Source of the DNA: Rhynochetos jubatus
Lineage: Eukaryota > Chordata > Aves > Eurypygiformes > Rhynochetidae
Assembly: GCA_027574665.1 (NCBI GenBank)
Contig: CM050650.1
Span: forward strand, 55,597,304 to 55,661,303
Length of the DNA stretch: 64,000 nt
Direction: 5' to 3'
This document shows, piece by piece, positions 15,301 through 29,600 of this stretch. How positions within the stretch are numbered: the first letter of the stretch is position 1; every line of letters begins with the position of its first letter. The notes under the pieces are model-generated. The model was not told where the DNA came from. It ran no database searches and was given only the letters and a program-made list of their open reading frames with translations. Position numbers and translations under genes: made by a program.

Positions 15301-18300
15301 GCTTAAGCAGCAGCTTGATTTTCAGTAAAAACTTTTTCCCTTGATTTGGTACCAAAAATTCTCACTTCTTTGAGAATCACATCCTTTATACCCCCATTTG
15401 ACATGTGCCCCTGTTAATTCCTCCAGATGGGTATCATACCTTGAAAGTTGCTATTTGCTGGAACCTTTCTTTCATCTGATGGCATCTCTGGTTTACTACT
15501 GACTCCAGCAAGGTCAGCCTTCTCAGGAGACAATCCAAAGTGTCTTCTATAATATCCCTATTATCACCACTCTCAGGAAATACCTGAGCAAGCAAATTCT
15601 TGTTCTTATCCATTTCTTCTGTTATCTCTTTCATTTCTTTGCCAAGAGACTGATTTTGCAGAAAACAAAGAACAATTAGACATTCTAAAAAGCAGGCAAA
15701 CATACTGACATAACCACTGCCAATGTTGCAGTGGTGCAGTGACTTTTTTACTTGTTAATATACACACACTAGACAAGGTTATGCAGCTACATTATTTCTG
15801 ATAATAAAAGAAAAAAAAATCCAGACTGCTCTAAGGAAATCAAGTGCTGAAACAAAATGAACATGCCCAAAGAAGGGCTTAGTGGAGCAGAAATACGTGT
15901 AGCTGCTGAAAAGGCCTTTTTCCTTCCCTCTCCCCACCCTCTCTCTTCCTCTCCCCTTATCCATGTCATGTTGATAAATTTGTAGTTTCCATATCCCAGA
16001 GTATTCCTCCCTCTTTTTCACTTCATTTCAATTTCAACACTGTGGTGATTGCTAATACTTTAGCAAAGAAGTTAAACAGAAGAAAGACTCTGTTTAATTA
16101 TCTTCTGACCAAGCAAAAGTTGTGTCAGCTGCTGCTTCCTGTAGCATTCTTGTATTGTGTTTGCATGGCAAAGTTTTAGTAGGGGACATGGCTACAGTGG
16201 TGGCTTCTGTGAAAAGCTGCTGGAAGCCTCCCCTGTGTCTGACAGACCCAAAGCCAGCTGTTTCCCAGACGGACCTGCTGCTGGCCAAGGCTGAGTCCAT
16301 CATGGTGGTAAAGCCTCTGGGATAATATGGGGAAAAAATAAAGAGAGGGGAGAATTTTGCAGCAGAGAGAGACAAAGAGTAAGATGTGAATGAAACAGCC
16401 CCTGCAGACACAGAGGTCAGCGGAGAAGAAGGGGGAGGAGGTGTTCCAGGTGCCAGAGCACAGATCCCCCAGCAGCCAGTGGTGCAGATCATGGTGAGGC
16501 CAACTGTGCTCCTGCAGCCATGGGAGGGTCCTGGGGGAGCAAAGGTCCCCACACCGAAGCAGGGGGATGACCGAAGGAGACTGACTCCGTGGGAAGCCCA
16601 TGCTGGAGCAGGCTGCTCCTGAAAGACGGCACCCCATGGAATGGACCCACGCTGGAACAGGGGAAAGGTGAGAGGAGTCCTCCCCTTGAGGAAGCAGGAG
16701 CAGCAGAGACAATGTGTGATGGAATGATCACAACCCCCATTCCCCATCCCCATGCGCCGCTTGGGGGAAGGAGGTACACAAATTGGGAGCAAAGCTGAGC
16801 CCGGGAAGAAAGTATTTTAAGATTTAGTTTTTATTTCTCCTCATCCTACTCTGATTTGATTGGTAATAAATTAAATTAATTTTCCTCAAGTCAAGTCTGT
16901 TTTGCCCATGATGGTAATTGCTGAGTGATCCCTCCCTGTCCTTATCTCAATCCACGAGCCTTTGGTTATATTTTCTCTACCCTGCCAGGGTCAAGCCACC
17001 ACAATTCTCTCACAGTGAATAAAGTTACTTCTAAACGGTAGCAGAATACTGCAGTTACATAGATGATTATGACAGCAACATACCACTTATCTAGGATTCT
17101 AATATTTTATTCATAAAAACTACATAAAATGCACCCTTACTGGCAATTTAAAGAAAGTCCTATTCATGGATTTCTTACCTCTTGCTTGCAGAGGTATGTT
17201 TCTGTTTCCTCCTCTGGCAACAGAGCTGTAGCAACAAAGACCTGTTCTTCCACGCCATCTAGCCACAGAGAGGTGGCTGCAACACCATCATACAGCTTCT
17301 GTTCAAGATGCAGTCTCTCCTCTGCCCGCCCACCCTGGGCAAAAGGAAACAGAGAAGTCAAGAGCAAAAGATCAAGATATTCTTTCTAACACCTAATATT
17401 TGGGAAAGGGCTGGATTCCGGGTGGGATATAGAGGATTTTTCATTGGTAACGTGGTTCTGCTGGAAAACAGACGTAAAGACAATTGAAGCGTTACCTCAG
17501 GTGACGCATCTTCAAAGGCCTGATTCAATTCAACCAATACTGGTGACACTGAGGATTTATCCTCATCCTGTCCTTCCTCCTTATACAAAGGCATTCCAGA
17601 CAGCAGTCTGTTTGGCCTGCTATAAAGCTGCTGAGAGAGAAGTACTAATTAGAGTGTTTCTACCACACATACAGGACACAAAATTCAGCTATATGGATTC
17701 TACTACTGACTGAGGATATCACCAAATAATGCTTCCACGACTGTTCTGTCATTAATATCTAAAACAAAAGATTGCTCAACAGGAGGTTCACTAGAAATGC
17801 AGAATACATATTTGTGGACAGAATTACCAATGACTTGATTTAAAAAAAAAAAAAAATTAATTACCATGAAATGAATACAAGACACTTAGAAATTTCGAAG
17901 CTGATTTTAATGTAGTATTATATAAAGAACAGCAGGCCTGGGCCTATTAAAAATAATGGATGTATGTTAATAGAGATCTTAGACTGTTCCAAATTTAGTT
18001 GATTAATCACTGCTTCTCTCTGTAAAAGTTCTGTGGCTGACAACACTTGCTTCTTTGTCACATACTCACTAAGGCCAAGAGTTGAATGTAACCAATAAAT
18101 TCAAACTGAAAACACCAGGTTTTCCTCCAAGTTGTCATCAGAGTACTGGTCAGTTTCAGAGTGACAATTTGTTACAGATTTATTCTGGGTTAGATTAGGA
18201 GATCAGAATTTTGTCAGAACCTTCTCTTGCTTTCCATTTTAATCACCTGAATGGTAGTGCAATTCAAGTCACTTTGAAGAAGAGCAGTGCTAGTGCCAAT

Positions 18301-21300
18301 ATTTAATAGTTTTTAAAGATGTCACAAAAATAACTTGTCCTGTATTCTTTGATTAACTGCGTCACCTTAATGCATCTGCTATGTACATACTGTAACCTCA
18401 TGTTGTGACAACTGCTTTCATAGAGAAAATGCAAATAGAAATTAAAAATAGCTACCAGCTGTTCTTGTTCCAAAGCTTTCTGGAGTAGCCTCTGTTTGGT
18501 ATTGAATTCCTGGTTCAAGCTTTCCCATTTCATCTTCATCTGTTCTGGAGACGATTGCTTCTCACCTTCCAAGCATAATTCCTCAGAGAGTGTATCAGGT
18601 TTCCCACTGAATGGTGAGATGCATAAAGGTTTAACAAATACAAAAGTGATAACAGCGTGAGGTGTTTATTTCCTCTTTCAATTAGGAAATTCTACATTTA
18701 AATCGCTACCTTTTAAAGCTTTTACTTTTTTTTTTTTCCAGGTAGTAAGACAAAGGCTGGTTTGTAACTGCAAGATGATCTTGACTGATGGGATAAAATG
18801 TACTTTCTAAGGAACCATTTAAACTTGCAAGTACCCATACTACCTAAGAACCTCTGAAACAGACCGAAATATACTACATTGAAATGTAACCTTTAAACAA
18901 GCTTTACTTGAAAGCATGAAATGAAAAAAAAAAAAAAAATTTGACTCCTTCCTCACCTTCCCTCTCAAAACACCCAACATAGCCTGATATTTTAAAGCAG
19001 GACAAGCATATGAGTTTAACTTTGGTAAACACTGAATGAAGTTTAGCATTTTCTGTTTGTTTCTACAGTATAACATGTGACAGAAGCAAGCCTCAAAAAG
19101 AAGGAGATATGTACTTTCTGGCATTATAATAAAAAAATCCACACTGAATTAACAAAAATGCTGAGGAAAAGAATTTGTGGAGTTCAACTTAAATTCCCTA
19201 CACATAAGTCTCACTTCACTGCCTCACAAACTACCTTCATGTTCTAGACGGCGGCATGCTGGAGGAGCCACAAAGTCGCTCACAACTACTGAGATACAGC
19301 AACAAAGTATTTTAACCGAAGGATTGACTGCTCCCTTGATTCTCAAGCTGATGATGTTCACCTTGGTTTCCTCATCCCAAGACCTGGCCCTTCCTGCTCC
19401 CTCAAGGTACGCACTGGCAGTAGGGAGTTATTTTCAGCTGCCTTTGCCAGGGCAGAAGTCCCTCTCAGCTACAGCTGAGGCTTTTATAGACATCTACTTC
19501 CTCTAAATGGGCAAGTGTACAAGAAAATACAGACCAGAGCTAAAACTTGAAATACACAAGGCTTCACAAAGAAAAATATTCACTAACTGCAGGCAAAATA
19601 AAATTAATCCATGACTATTTCACCTGGGAAGAACTGGTTACAATGTCAGAGTACAATGTTTTAGAGATCATCTGTGATTCACACACCAATACTGGACCAT
19701 AAAGCTATAGTAACTGATTCACTGCTTGTCTAATGGATCCTGCTGGTTTGTAATCTTAGTGTGATCATTGATAAAAGGAATTTATAAATGCTAAAGGTGA
19801 TCTATTAGCACAAAGCAGTTGGTGTAACAATATTATCAGACTCCTAAATTATAAACCAGGACTCCAGCATCCTAGGTGCTGTATAAAAATGATAAAACAA
19901 AAACTGGTGGATTAAATGCAGAAGAGGGATGTAAACAGAAGGATGACAAAGCACAGTCATAGAAATTTACTTCACACAAGAACACATGAAAGCACACCTT
20001 ATACATAGGCCTTCTGGAGCACCTTGCTGTGTTAGGATTTCTTCTCCACGGCATGCTACTGACCGAAGCAGATTCTTCTGCTCTTCTAGCTCTTGTTCCA
20101 GCTCCTAGCATAGCAAGTTACAAAAAACCAAAACAAACTTCAAACAGATTGTTTTTCTGCCTTGGAAAGATAAACTGCATAACTGTCATGCAAAGATAGC
20201 TGAGCTATTTCTGATATGGCTTGCTTGAGCATCAAAAGCAGTGCAAAATCTTCACCCAGGGACACAGAAATATTGGCTACACAAACTGGAATGTTGAACT
20301 AATTGACTGATGCAATACAGTTTCTGGAACCTAACCGAGTGAGGATTTCTGTGTTATTATGCAACACAATAGACCTTGCAATGTGTCTTTGCTGCTATAA
20401 AGACAATGCTGATTACTATTTTGAACAAACACTGTCAGCTCCTTACAGTAACTTTAAGGGTTGATTCAATTTAACTCTACTAATGGACCACGGTCATCCA
20501 GGAAGTCTAGTCCACCTGGCTGTTACAGATATAAAACAGCAAGCGGAGATGCATCATTACAAGAGCACTAAGGTAAAGTGTACAAATGAAGATTTCAGTG
20601 GAAATATTAACAAGAATGGCTCAGCTACAGTGTTAAGCACAATCTCAAGATGGCAGTAAGAGAAATGCAAAACACCAACTTTCTGTTGCTGCAGTGTGCT
20701 CTGCTGTTGCTGTGAACGTGTGGTTCTCGCTTGTGCCAGCCATTCTTGGACGCTGGGGCTTTGTGAGGAAACAAAGTCCAGATCACTCTCCTCCTTCTCT
20801 TGTAATGAACCCTGCTTTAAAAGAAGGAAATAGAGACTTTATAAACTCTCTTATATTGCTAGAGCACTGGCAGGTCAACTCAACCACATGTAGTGCCACC
20901 TTTCATCTCTCAAGCTGCTGGCTCACATAAATTCTGAAGTGAGCAATGACTTCAGATTTCCGACTTCTACTGGTCATTGTTTACTAGCAAGAATGCATCC
21001 CTAAAAATGTAAAAATAAACATGCACCACTGCACATAGCAGAATCTGACACCAGAGATCAGAGACCATGGACTGATGTGTTTCTGAAGACTGTTCTGCTT
21101 CTCCGGAAAAACAGCAGTGGTCCGTAACGGAGGATGCAGCTCTAACTGACAACCAGGGAATCAGTGGATTGTTTCTGCCAGAGTTTTAGTCTAATTAAAG
21201 CCAATTTTTTGTGTAACTAAAAATGAGAGAATGCTAGTTGTCATTCTGGTGAATATTTATCAATAAGTACATAACTCCGTGGTTGGCAGAAGCACAGTCA

Positions 21301-23625
21301 GTTAACAGCCGGTTATATGATATGAACAGTAAAGACAGGAAGAGACACCAAACTGCAGAAAGTTGTAAGAGAACAGCAAAAGCATCAGTCCCTTCAATTC
21401 ATACTTCTGTCAGTATGATTTTCCAACGTGAGTGATTAAACAGAACTTATTGTATATAAGCAAAGTAAAGAAAAAGCCTTAATAGTTCCAACAATTGCTT
21501 TATCAACATTTTTACTTCTGAAATTCATGTTGGCTGTACATTTAAATTATTTTGGCAGCCAACATATTCAAATATTGTGAGGGTGACAGAGCACTGGAAC
21601 AGCCTGCCCAGAGAGGTGGGGGAGGCTCCTTCCCTGGAGACTTTCCAAAGCCGCCTGGACTTGTTCCTGTGCGATCTGCTCTAGGTGATCCGGCTCTGGC
21701 AGGGGGGTTGGACTAGATGATCTCTAGAGGTCTCTTCCAACTCCTAACACTCTGTGAATCTGTGAATGCAGGGATTGTAACACACCAGACCTAATGTTAA
21801 AGACAGACTTGTTGCAAGTCTGACTACCTAGATCTACATGCCTCTCTGGATTTATTTAACATTACTTGCATGCTGGGGCTTAATTCCTCTGACATCTTGT
21901 TTATATATCTTATTTTTGCAGGATTCATTTTTTGCCCATGATTCAGCTGTTATTCTAAATACAGTAAGAGTACCAAATGGTTCATGCTTTACAACAGGCT
22001 CTCCAAAATGAAAACACATTCCATTTCCCAGAGACCCTTTGTCCCAAATCAGGCAGGGACCAGAAGGGCCGAAGGTGGTTAAGGAAATCCCTCTTGCTTC
22101 CCATGGTGCTCCTTATACTAACAACTGGAATGGACCTCCGCCACCAGCGTCTCTAGCATCAGGCACTGAAACAGCAGTTTTCTGATAGTAGAAGTTAGGT
22201 GTAAGATTTCAGTTTTGGGGTATGATGAGTATACTGGAGTTGAAAGGACTGATAAACTGTAAAAGCAGCAAACCAAACAAGCTGTAAAGAACCATTAGCC
22301 CTTGCTCTATGAAATAACTTTGTTTCACTAAGGATTCAGTTTGCAGGTAAACTGTGATAATTTACTTTGTAGGAAAAAGTTGATAGAAAAGCTGACGTGG
22401 TGGGAGTTTGAACAATCTTATTATAGGATGTTAGATAAGGCAAAGGAAATATGTGAAGAATGAAGAGGACATAGATCTTTTTCTATTAAAAATAAGATAA
22501 AAATAATATTTCTGTAAATTATTTTAAAAACACTTCATTTTGTATGCTCTAGGGACAACAGCTGTTCAACTTGTCAGTTTCTTTAGAGAATATTACCAAG
22601 ATCTTCACTGCATTTGGGCAGGCTGATTTTAGTTGGATTCTGAGTCTCCTCTTCTCTGGAAAAATGGTTGAGAAACTACAATTTTGAGGTTATACTAAGA
22701 CAAATAAATAGTAGTTCCACTGTTCCTGCAATACCAAAGAGTGTAAAAGGGATTGTGACATTTGTGGATGCAGTGAGGTTCTGCAAATACGCTACTGTGC
22801 ATACTTTTTAGATCAGAATTAGCGGTGAACAGATTTTATCATTCTCAAATCACAGAAGATACATTTGAAAAACACACTTGCATTTTCATTTGAATTCTGT
22901 CTGAAGGAACTGTATAACACTTCCCTTAAATACCCAGGAAAATAAATGTCATATCCATTCCAGCAGAGAAATAACTGGAAAATCCCTGAAGAAAATGGTG
23001 CTAAAAATGACCTCTCAAAGGAGTTAAGAATTGTACAAACTTATATAAGGCATATTTGTCTTGTGGAACTGAAACTATCCCTTCCACACCACTCATGGTA
23101 ATAAAAAGTAAAGAAATGCTATCTATTTTTTTACTGCAGAATCTATTCTACTTCTTTGTTTTATAAGGGTCCTTTTTATTTTTATTGCTTGTAAGTCACA
23201 GAAGTTAGTAGCTAACAGTAATAACGCAATGTTTTATATATCTTTCAAAGCACTTGAAAAATGCTACATTTGGGATGAATGGAGTCTGGAACATTCCTGA
23301 CCCAGCATGTTTCTGTTTAGTTTCACTGTTTTGTTTTATGAATCAAGGAGTCGTTTTCCAAATCACTTTTTCCATGTAATTAGCGACATTAATTAATTAA
23401 AGTTAGAAGGAAAATTGAAATTGCTGCAAGAAGTTACAGAATCTCACACTGGCTCCTAAAAAGCTTTATGTCACAGAACTAACAGGCTGAAATACTGCTT
23501 TAAGGAAAAAGTATCTCAGTCTTCACAACACTCTTGGTTGTAATATGATTCTTGTAATGCAAGAATAACATTACGGTTACTTCATCATAGATGCAACATG
23601 AATAAATACCTGGTTTTTTTCCTTC

Positions 23626-23659
<34 letters not shown>

Positions 23660-26600
23660 TTGTTGTGGTGGGATTTTTTTGTTCGTTTTTTTTTTTTTTT
23701 GAGAAGCTATGCTACATTTTGTAGTTACCCAGTTTCTGTGAACTAAAAATAGTTCTTAGCATGTCAAGTGACTTTTCAAGCTAACCTCTCAGTAGACTGT
23801 AATCTGCATTACAAGCTAGAAATCTTTGAAGCTTATCATGTTTAATTTGCACAGCAAAGCCCAGAAAAGAAGCAAAGGAAAATGGCAGGGGGGAGAGAGT
23901 CACAGCAGGGAAAACAACTTCAAAACCAGTCAGTCACATTACATGGTTGGATTTCTCATATGTATTCGGTTCTTCACATGCTAGTTTAACCTAAAGAATG
24001 ACCAAAAACAATCGTTAAATAAAACGAACTAGTGGCAATAAGCAGACCAATGCTGCTAGGAATAGAAACCTAGGACAAGACTGAGGTTGAATGTAATTTT
24101 GTTTATATAATATTGTGGTTGGTGTAATGATGCCACTAATATTAGCCATATTTAAAAATATTTCATTATCTTGATGTTATCTGTTAATTGCATTGTGTAT
24201 GCTGCATGGAGGATAGTATGTATTTAGGATGTATTTCTAAATACGTGTATTTAGGAAAAAGCATGTATTTCTTTTGTTAAGGGAGGAATTCTGCCCCAGA
24301 GCACATGCAGTCTAAAGGGACTGGAAACAAGAATAGAGTATATCCAGACCAAGCTAATGATCTATTTACTTTACTATCGTCAGTGAAGACAGTGAGATTA
24401 TGATAGTTTCACCATGAAATGGTGCTGTTAACTTGAAACTGGTAAGCTGAAGCTTGCTAGGCAGTTCTTTATTTTGGAGTCTAATTCAATTTACTGGCTA
24501 AAGATGAACAGCTCAAACTAAATCAGTAAAATATTTTTACCCTGTTTCCCAGCTGCACAAAACTGTCATGAAATCCCCCAACCTCCCGCCCACCATAAAG
24601 CCAGTTGGAAAGAGTCACTTACCCGAATGTTGATCTGTTTGTCATGGAGCACTCTCTGCAGCTCCAGAAGGCTGCCCTTCAGTGTCCTGAGCTTCACAGC
24701 CAGCTGCTCTGCCTCGTCCTTGGTGTGAGCCTTCCCCTCCATAAGCAAGTTCTCGTTGTGCACAGACAACTCTGACAAAGCTACCACCTTCTGCTCTATT
24801 TCAACCAGCATGTTCTGCAGCAGCAAAAACAAAGAACCAAACTCATACATTTTCCAGCATCTGTCACGTTTCCTGGCAAGACGACCTGTGGCCTACCTCA
24901 CCGGTCGCCAAGCTAAGGGCAAGCCAGATTATCATTGCTTTGCCTTCCAGTCCCTTTCAGAGTCCTTAGGAATATGATTGCAAATGTTTCCATTTGCCAT
25001 TTCTGTTGGCAACCTTTTCCAAAATAGGAAATTAAAAAGTTATTTGAAACAAAGGATTTGTTGTAGAGGAGATGCTCTTTATTTGCACACTGAAGGTAAG
25101 GGTGGCTAAGATGACAGACTGACATCCATAATGACAAGGAACAGAGCACGCAGCCAGAGTTACTTCTTTCCTCTTCTTTCATGTACATTTAGTGAAATGC
25201 CTCCTACCTCCTCTTATGCGTTGCTCTGGCTGCGTTGATAAGCTGCTCTTCTCACTATTTGCTCTTTCTGATTGGTGCATGATGGACTTAAGGATTTCTG
25301 TATAATCCTCTTTAGTCTAAAGACAGACTTAAAGTGACAAATCTCTGGCATGTTTATTCTCAAAAGCTACTTTCCTGACATTTCATTAATCATTCCTGTA
25401 TTACAGGCATAGTGCAGATTTTGATCTTCCAAACTCAAAACTCATACAATTCTTGCTCAAAACCCTAGCCTGACATCAAATGTTTCTGTTTCTATAGCAA
25501 CTGTCAAGTATAAACTTAAAAATATTGCTCCTGAAGGAACATGTGCAGGATAAGATGGGCGGAGTCTCTAAAAAGTAGAAAGTATTTAAGACTTTAAATA
25601 AAACTTACTGCATCAAGATTTTAAGAAACAGCAAACCCCGCAGTATTATATTTTCCACAGTTAACTGCTCTTTTTAATTTTGAATTTCCTACAGATTATA
25701 TTGAACAAAATGACTGCATTATTTTAAGTTCACAGGGTTTATCTATATACAACAAACAGCTCCCAAGGACAGGTGATGAAAGAACGCTTGAGACTGAGCA
25801 GACTGAAAATTTCAATAACGAAGCAGTGCTGGTGGAAATTTAAGTAGATGTTTAATGCATCAGATTTATATGAAACTTCACTTTCATCCTAAAATAGTTG
25901 GGATCCTCATTCTTTAATATGAAAAGGGATCTTTTGTCCATCTGTCTCTTGTAATTTTAATTATAATGATCATACAGCTCTAAACTCTCAGTTAAAAATG
26001 GAAAACTCCCACTAATTTGAGAACCTGGATGTTATGACTGATCCAAGACTTGTTAATAAAAGCATAAGCATTTACTCCTATTGCAGCAAAATGTTTTTCC
26101 TCAGTTTTGGTATTCTGGGTTGATTCATTTTAAATTTATAAAAGGAGTAACTACTGATGATTATACTTTACTTTTGAATGTGGGTAGTGATTATTCCTGA
26201 AGAAAACAACACTGTCCCAGTCACCACTGCTAGTGGGAGTGTGTTCTTCAGCTAGGAAGGCGTAGGAAAGTACACTGCAGGTGTTTTCATACCTGTTGAG
26301 CTACTCCACAACTCTAGCGTGAGTGAAGCAAATACAAGGCCTTTAAAGCAAAACAAAATGCCCTCCACAGGTTGTAGAGCTTTAAATGTTCTTGCAGTCA
26401 AAGTATCTTGCTTTCCTACACGTTTACACACGCTTTCTAAAGCGCTGTTTACAATCTCTAATAAGAAATGAAGAATGGGCTATATTTTATTTCACAAATC
26501 ACTGATGAAGCTAACTGAGCATATATAAGGTGCCAAGTAGCTCAGAAACAACTTCTCCACTAATATGCTGGCTCGTCCCACTCAGTAATGGTCTTAACAT

Positions 26601-29600
26601 TAATATTCCATATTGGCCTCTTCATTCAGATAAACCTATGTTCATCCCGTTCATCTAAACGTTACAGGAATGATAATTTTACCTGACAGTCTACCAGCTG
26701 CGCTTCCATGTCCATAGGCTCCTCAGCAGTAACCAGACCGATGTCCAGCGTTGCTCGGGTATTAAGTAACCAGTGGTCAAGCTCATCAGCTTCACAACGG
26801 TACCTTTGAAGAGCCTGTTCTTGCCGCTGTTCTTCCAGCTGCTCATTCAGTTTTTCCTAGAGGTACAAATGATATTTTACTTTTCAAAAGAAATACACCA
26901 CCACAGTCACTTTAAAAAAAAAACACAAAAAAAACAATCCCTCTCACAAATTCTCTATAGTATTTTTAAGTCATAATAAGCACTCTTTTTCGTAAACTGG
27001 AAACCTTTACAAAATACTATTCCTATCAATCGATCAGCATGCTTTTTGGTGTCTGAAACACTGTTTCAGTTCAGTCCCTGTATTTCTACTTCCTTCAGTA
27101 GATCTCTGCTCTTGCAGCCTTCTGAAGGTGAGTCTTCTGCCTTCTCCTGCTGCTCTCCTTTGGGTTTCCCCCACACTGATTCAGTTTGCTCAACCAGCAC
27201 AGCACTGTTTGCATAGGGAGGAAGATTCATAGGGACACAGAGCTGGGAGTGGGCTGCAGGGAAAGGACAGCAGCTTTGCCTGTTTTGGCAGCAGCAGGCT
27301 GTTAGATAGCCTTATTGTCTCTCAAGAGAGGCACGAGATGGCTACTTCAAGGACCTAATAGGGTACTGATAGGCCTTTGGTGTAGTGACTGTGGGTAAAG
27401 AGAAAACAGAAGAGCTGTCTACCTTGTCTGGCGTCTCAGAGGATCCCTGTGCTGTGGGGTGTGGAAGGACATTAAGCTCCAATGGCTGCTGCCAAAACAG
27501 CATTGCAGCAACACAGGACCCCCCCCCCCCCCCCCGGCACCATCCAACAGCTGATCTATCCATTGGACAGGCAGGAAGTGATCAGCAGGACTCACTCACC
27601 CTCTAACAGTCCCAGATGAATTTGAAAACTGGCTAAACAGCTGGGCCCAAAGGCTGGTGATCAGTGGCACCGAGTCTAGTGAGAGGCCAGTAACGAGCCT
27701 CAGTTTATTGATGACAAAAATGGGAAGAGGGGCTGATACACCAGAGGGTTGCGCTGCCATCCAGGTGGACCTTGACAGACTGAGGAAATGGGCTGAGAGG
27801 AACCTCACAGAGTGGAACAAAGGGGAGTGGGAATTCTTGCACCTGGGGAGGAATAATCCCAGGCACTGGTAGATGCTAGAGGCCAACCAGCTGGAAAGCA
27901 GCTTGGAAGAAAAGGCCCTGGGGGTGCTGGTGGACGACAGGTTGAAGAGGAGCCAGCAGTGGGACGTTTTGGCAAAGGTGGCAAATGGTGTCCTCAGCTG
28001 CATCAGGAGGAGTGTTGCCGGTTGAGGGAGGTGATCCTTCCCCTCTTCTTAACACTGGTGAGTCCACACCTGGAGTGCTGTGTCCAGTCATGGGCTCCCC
28101 AGTACAAGAGAGACACAGACCTCTGGAGAAAGTTGAGGAGATTTTAGGAATAAGAATCAGATAGAATGGGATGGTCAGAAGATATTTAGATGTATTAGAT
28201 AATGTGGAACCTAAACGTGATGCAAATGGTATGGAATAAGGGGAGAAGATTGCACTCGATCTGGCTGGGATGGAGTTAACTTCACCACAGCCTGCAGAGC
28301 TTTGCAACTGTGGCTGAAACAGCGTTGATAACACAGCAATGTCCTGGCTATTGCTGAACAGTGCTTGCACAGCACTAAGGCTGATGAATTTTCTTACTTT
28401 CCTTTGCTTGCATGCACAGCTTTTCCTTACCATATTAAGCTATAATTATCTTGATTCCTGAATCTTTTTGCCTGCCTATTTTTTCCCCATCCCATGGCAA
28501 AGGGGAGTGAGGGTGGGTGTTTGGCTGTCGGCCAGGGTCAACCTACCACGTTTCTGTAATGAAATTCAGACCTGTATGTGTAGGGTAAATCCCTCACACA
28601 GGGAAGTGTTTGCTCAGCTTTGCTGAATGCTTAATTTTAATGGAAAAAAAAGTAATTGCATGTTAGAATAATTTAAAGAATAATGGTAATTGCTCAGTGT
28701 CTCAAATAATCCTGAGCTGAACAGTACTCAAGCTCTAATTATTTAAATAAGGTCCAAAGAAAGAACAATATTACCGATCCACACCCTCAACAGCAAAATG
28801 TTTCCATTACCTGTTCTATCTGTATTTCTATGTTTACATCCCTGCAGTGTTCTGGAAGATTTTATCTGTGAAATTAGAACTATACAGTGCACAGGTTAAA
28901 CTACTGAATATTGTCTGGTTACCATCCATGTTTTTAAGACAGGATTATTGGCAGGATACTTGTGCTACTGTATCAAAGTAACTGTCAGAATCCTAACCAG
29001 AGCTGAGGAGTATATTTGACTCATGGTTTGTCTTGAAATTATTAGTTAGCATCTCTTAAGTGCTATCAAGAAGTTCGTAAGATCCTGTATGGGGTGCAAG
29101 CTACAAACAGTAAGATTCCTATTTAGCTTCCAACTCCTTATTTTTACATTAAAGCCATTTTTCTTCTGAGAAGCAAAATTTAATGTAATTTTTAAAGAAT
29201 ATCAAAGATATTTTCTAAGGACCTGTTCACTGTCTCAGATGACTCCACAGAACTAACGCAGCTGATGCCCACTGGGACTCCCCTGTAACCTAGGTAGATC
29301 CACAGAGCCAACTGTCCCTCAGTCTCTCAGAATTGATTGATGCTGGAAATTATGAAGGCAGCAGTTGCTGTGTTTATGAATACACTGCTGCAGTTCTTGG
29401 CAGTACAGCAGTAAAGCTGCCCGGCAGTGTTCAAAGTAGCCAGACTGTAGCCAGCTTTAGCATGACTGCATCTTCCCATCTGTATAATATGCACAGCAAA
29501 CATTTCCATATGTAAAGGACTCTTCCAAAAATGACCTCAGTATTAAAGGATTCTTGATAAAGCTGGTAGACAAAGAAATAAAGGGATGCATCTTCCATGA

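Larger units (their letters stand above)
20812..24622 (-). other. SYNE1 intron 21-22, 3.8 kb, with a CR1 tail and a (GT)n microsatellite
   Basis: Apart from the CR1 fragment and the microsatellite listed separately, I recognise nothing. The 22020-22170 stretch is less AT-rich than its surroundings but matches no element I know. Confidence 0.7.

Noticed and set aside
16094..16792. 232-residue open frame on the minus strand, and overlapping frames on both strands
   Set aside because: It lies almost wholly inside the solo LTR at 16151-17003, has no recognisable domain and no splice context. It is a by-product of GC-rich LTR sequence.
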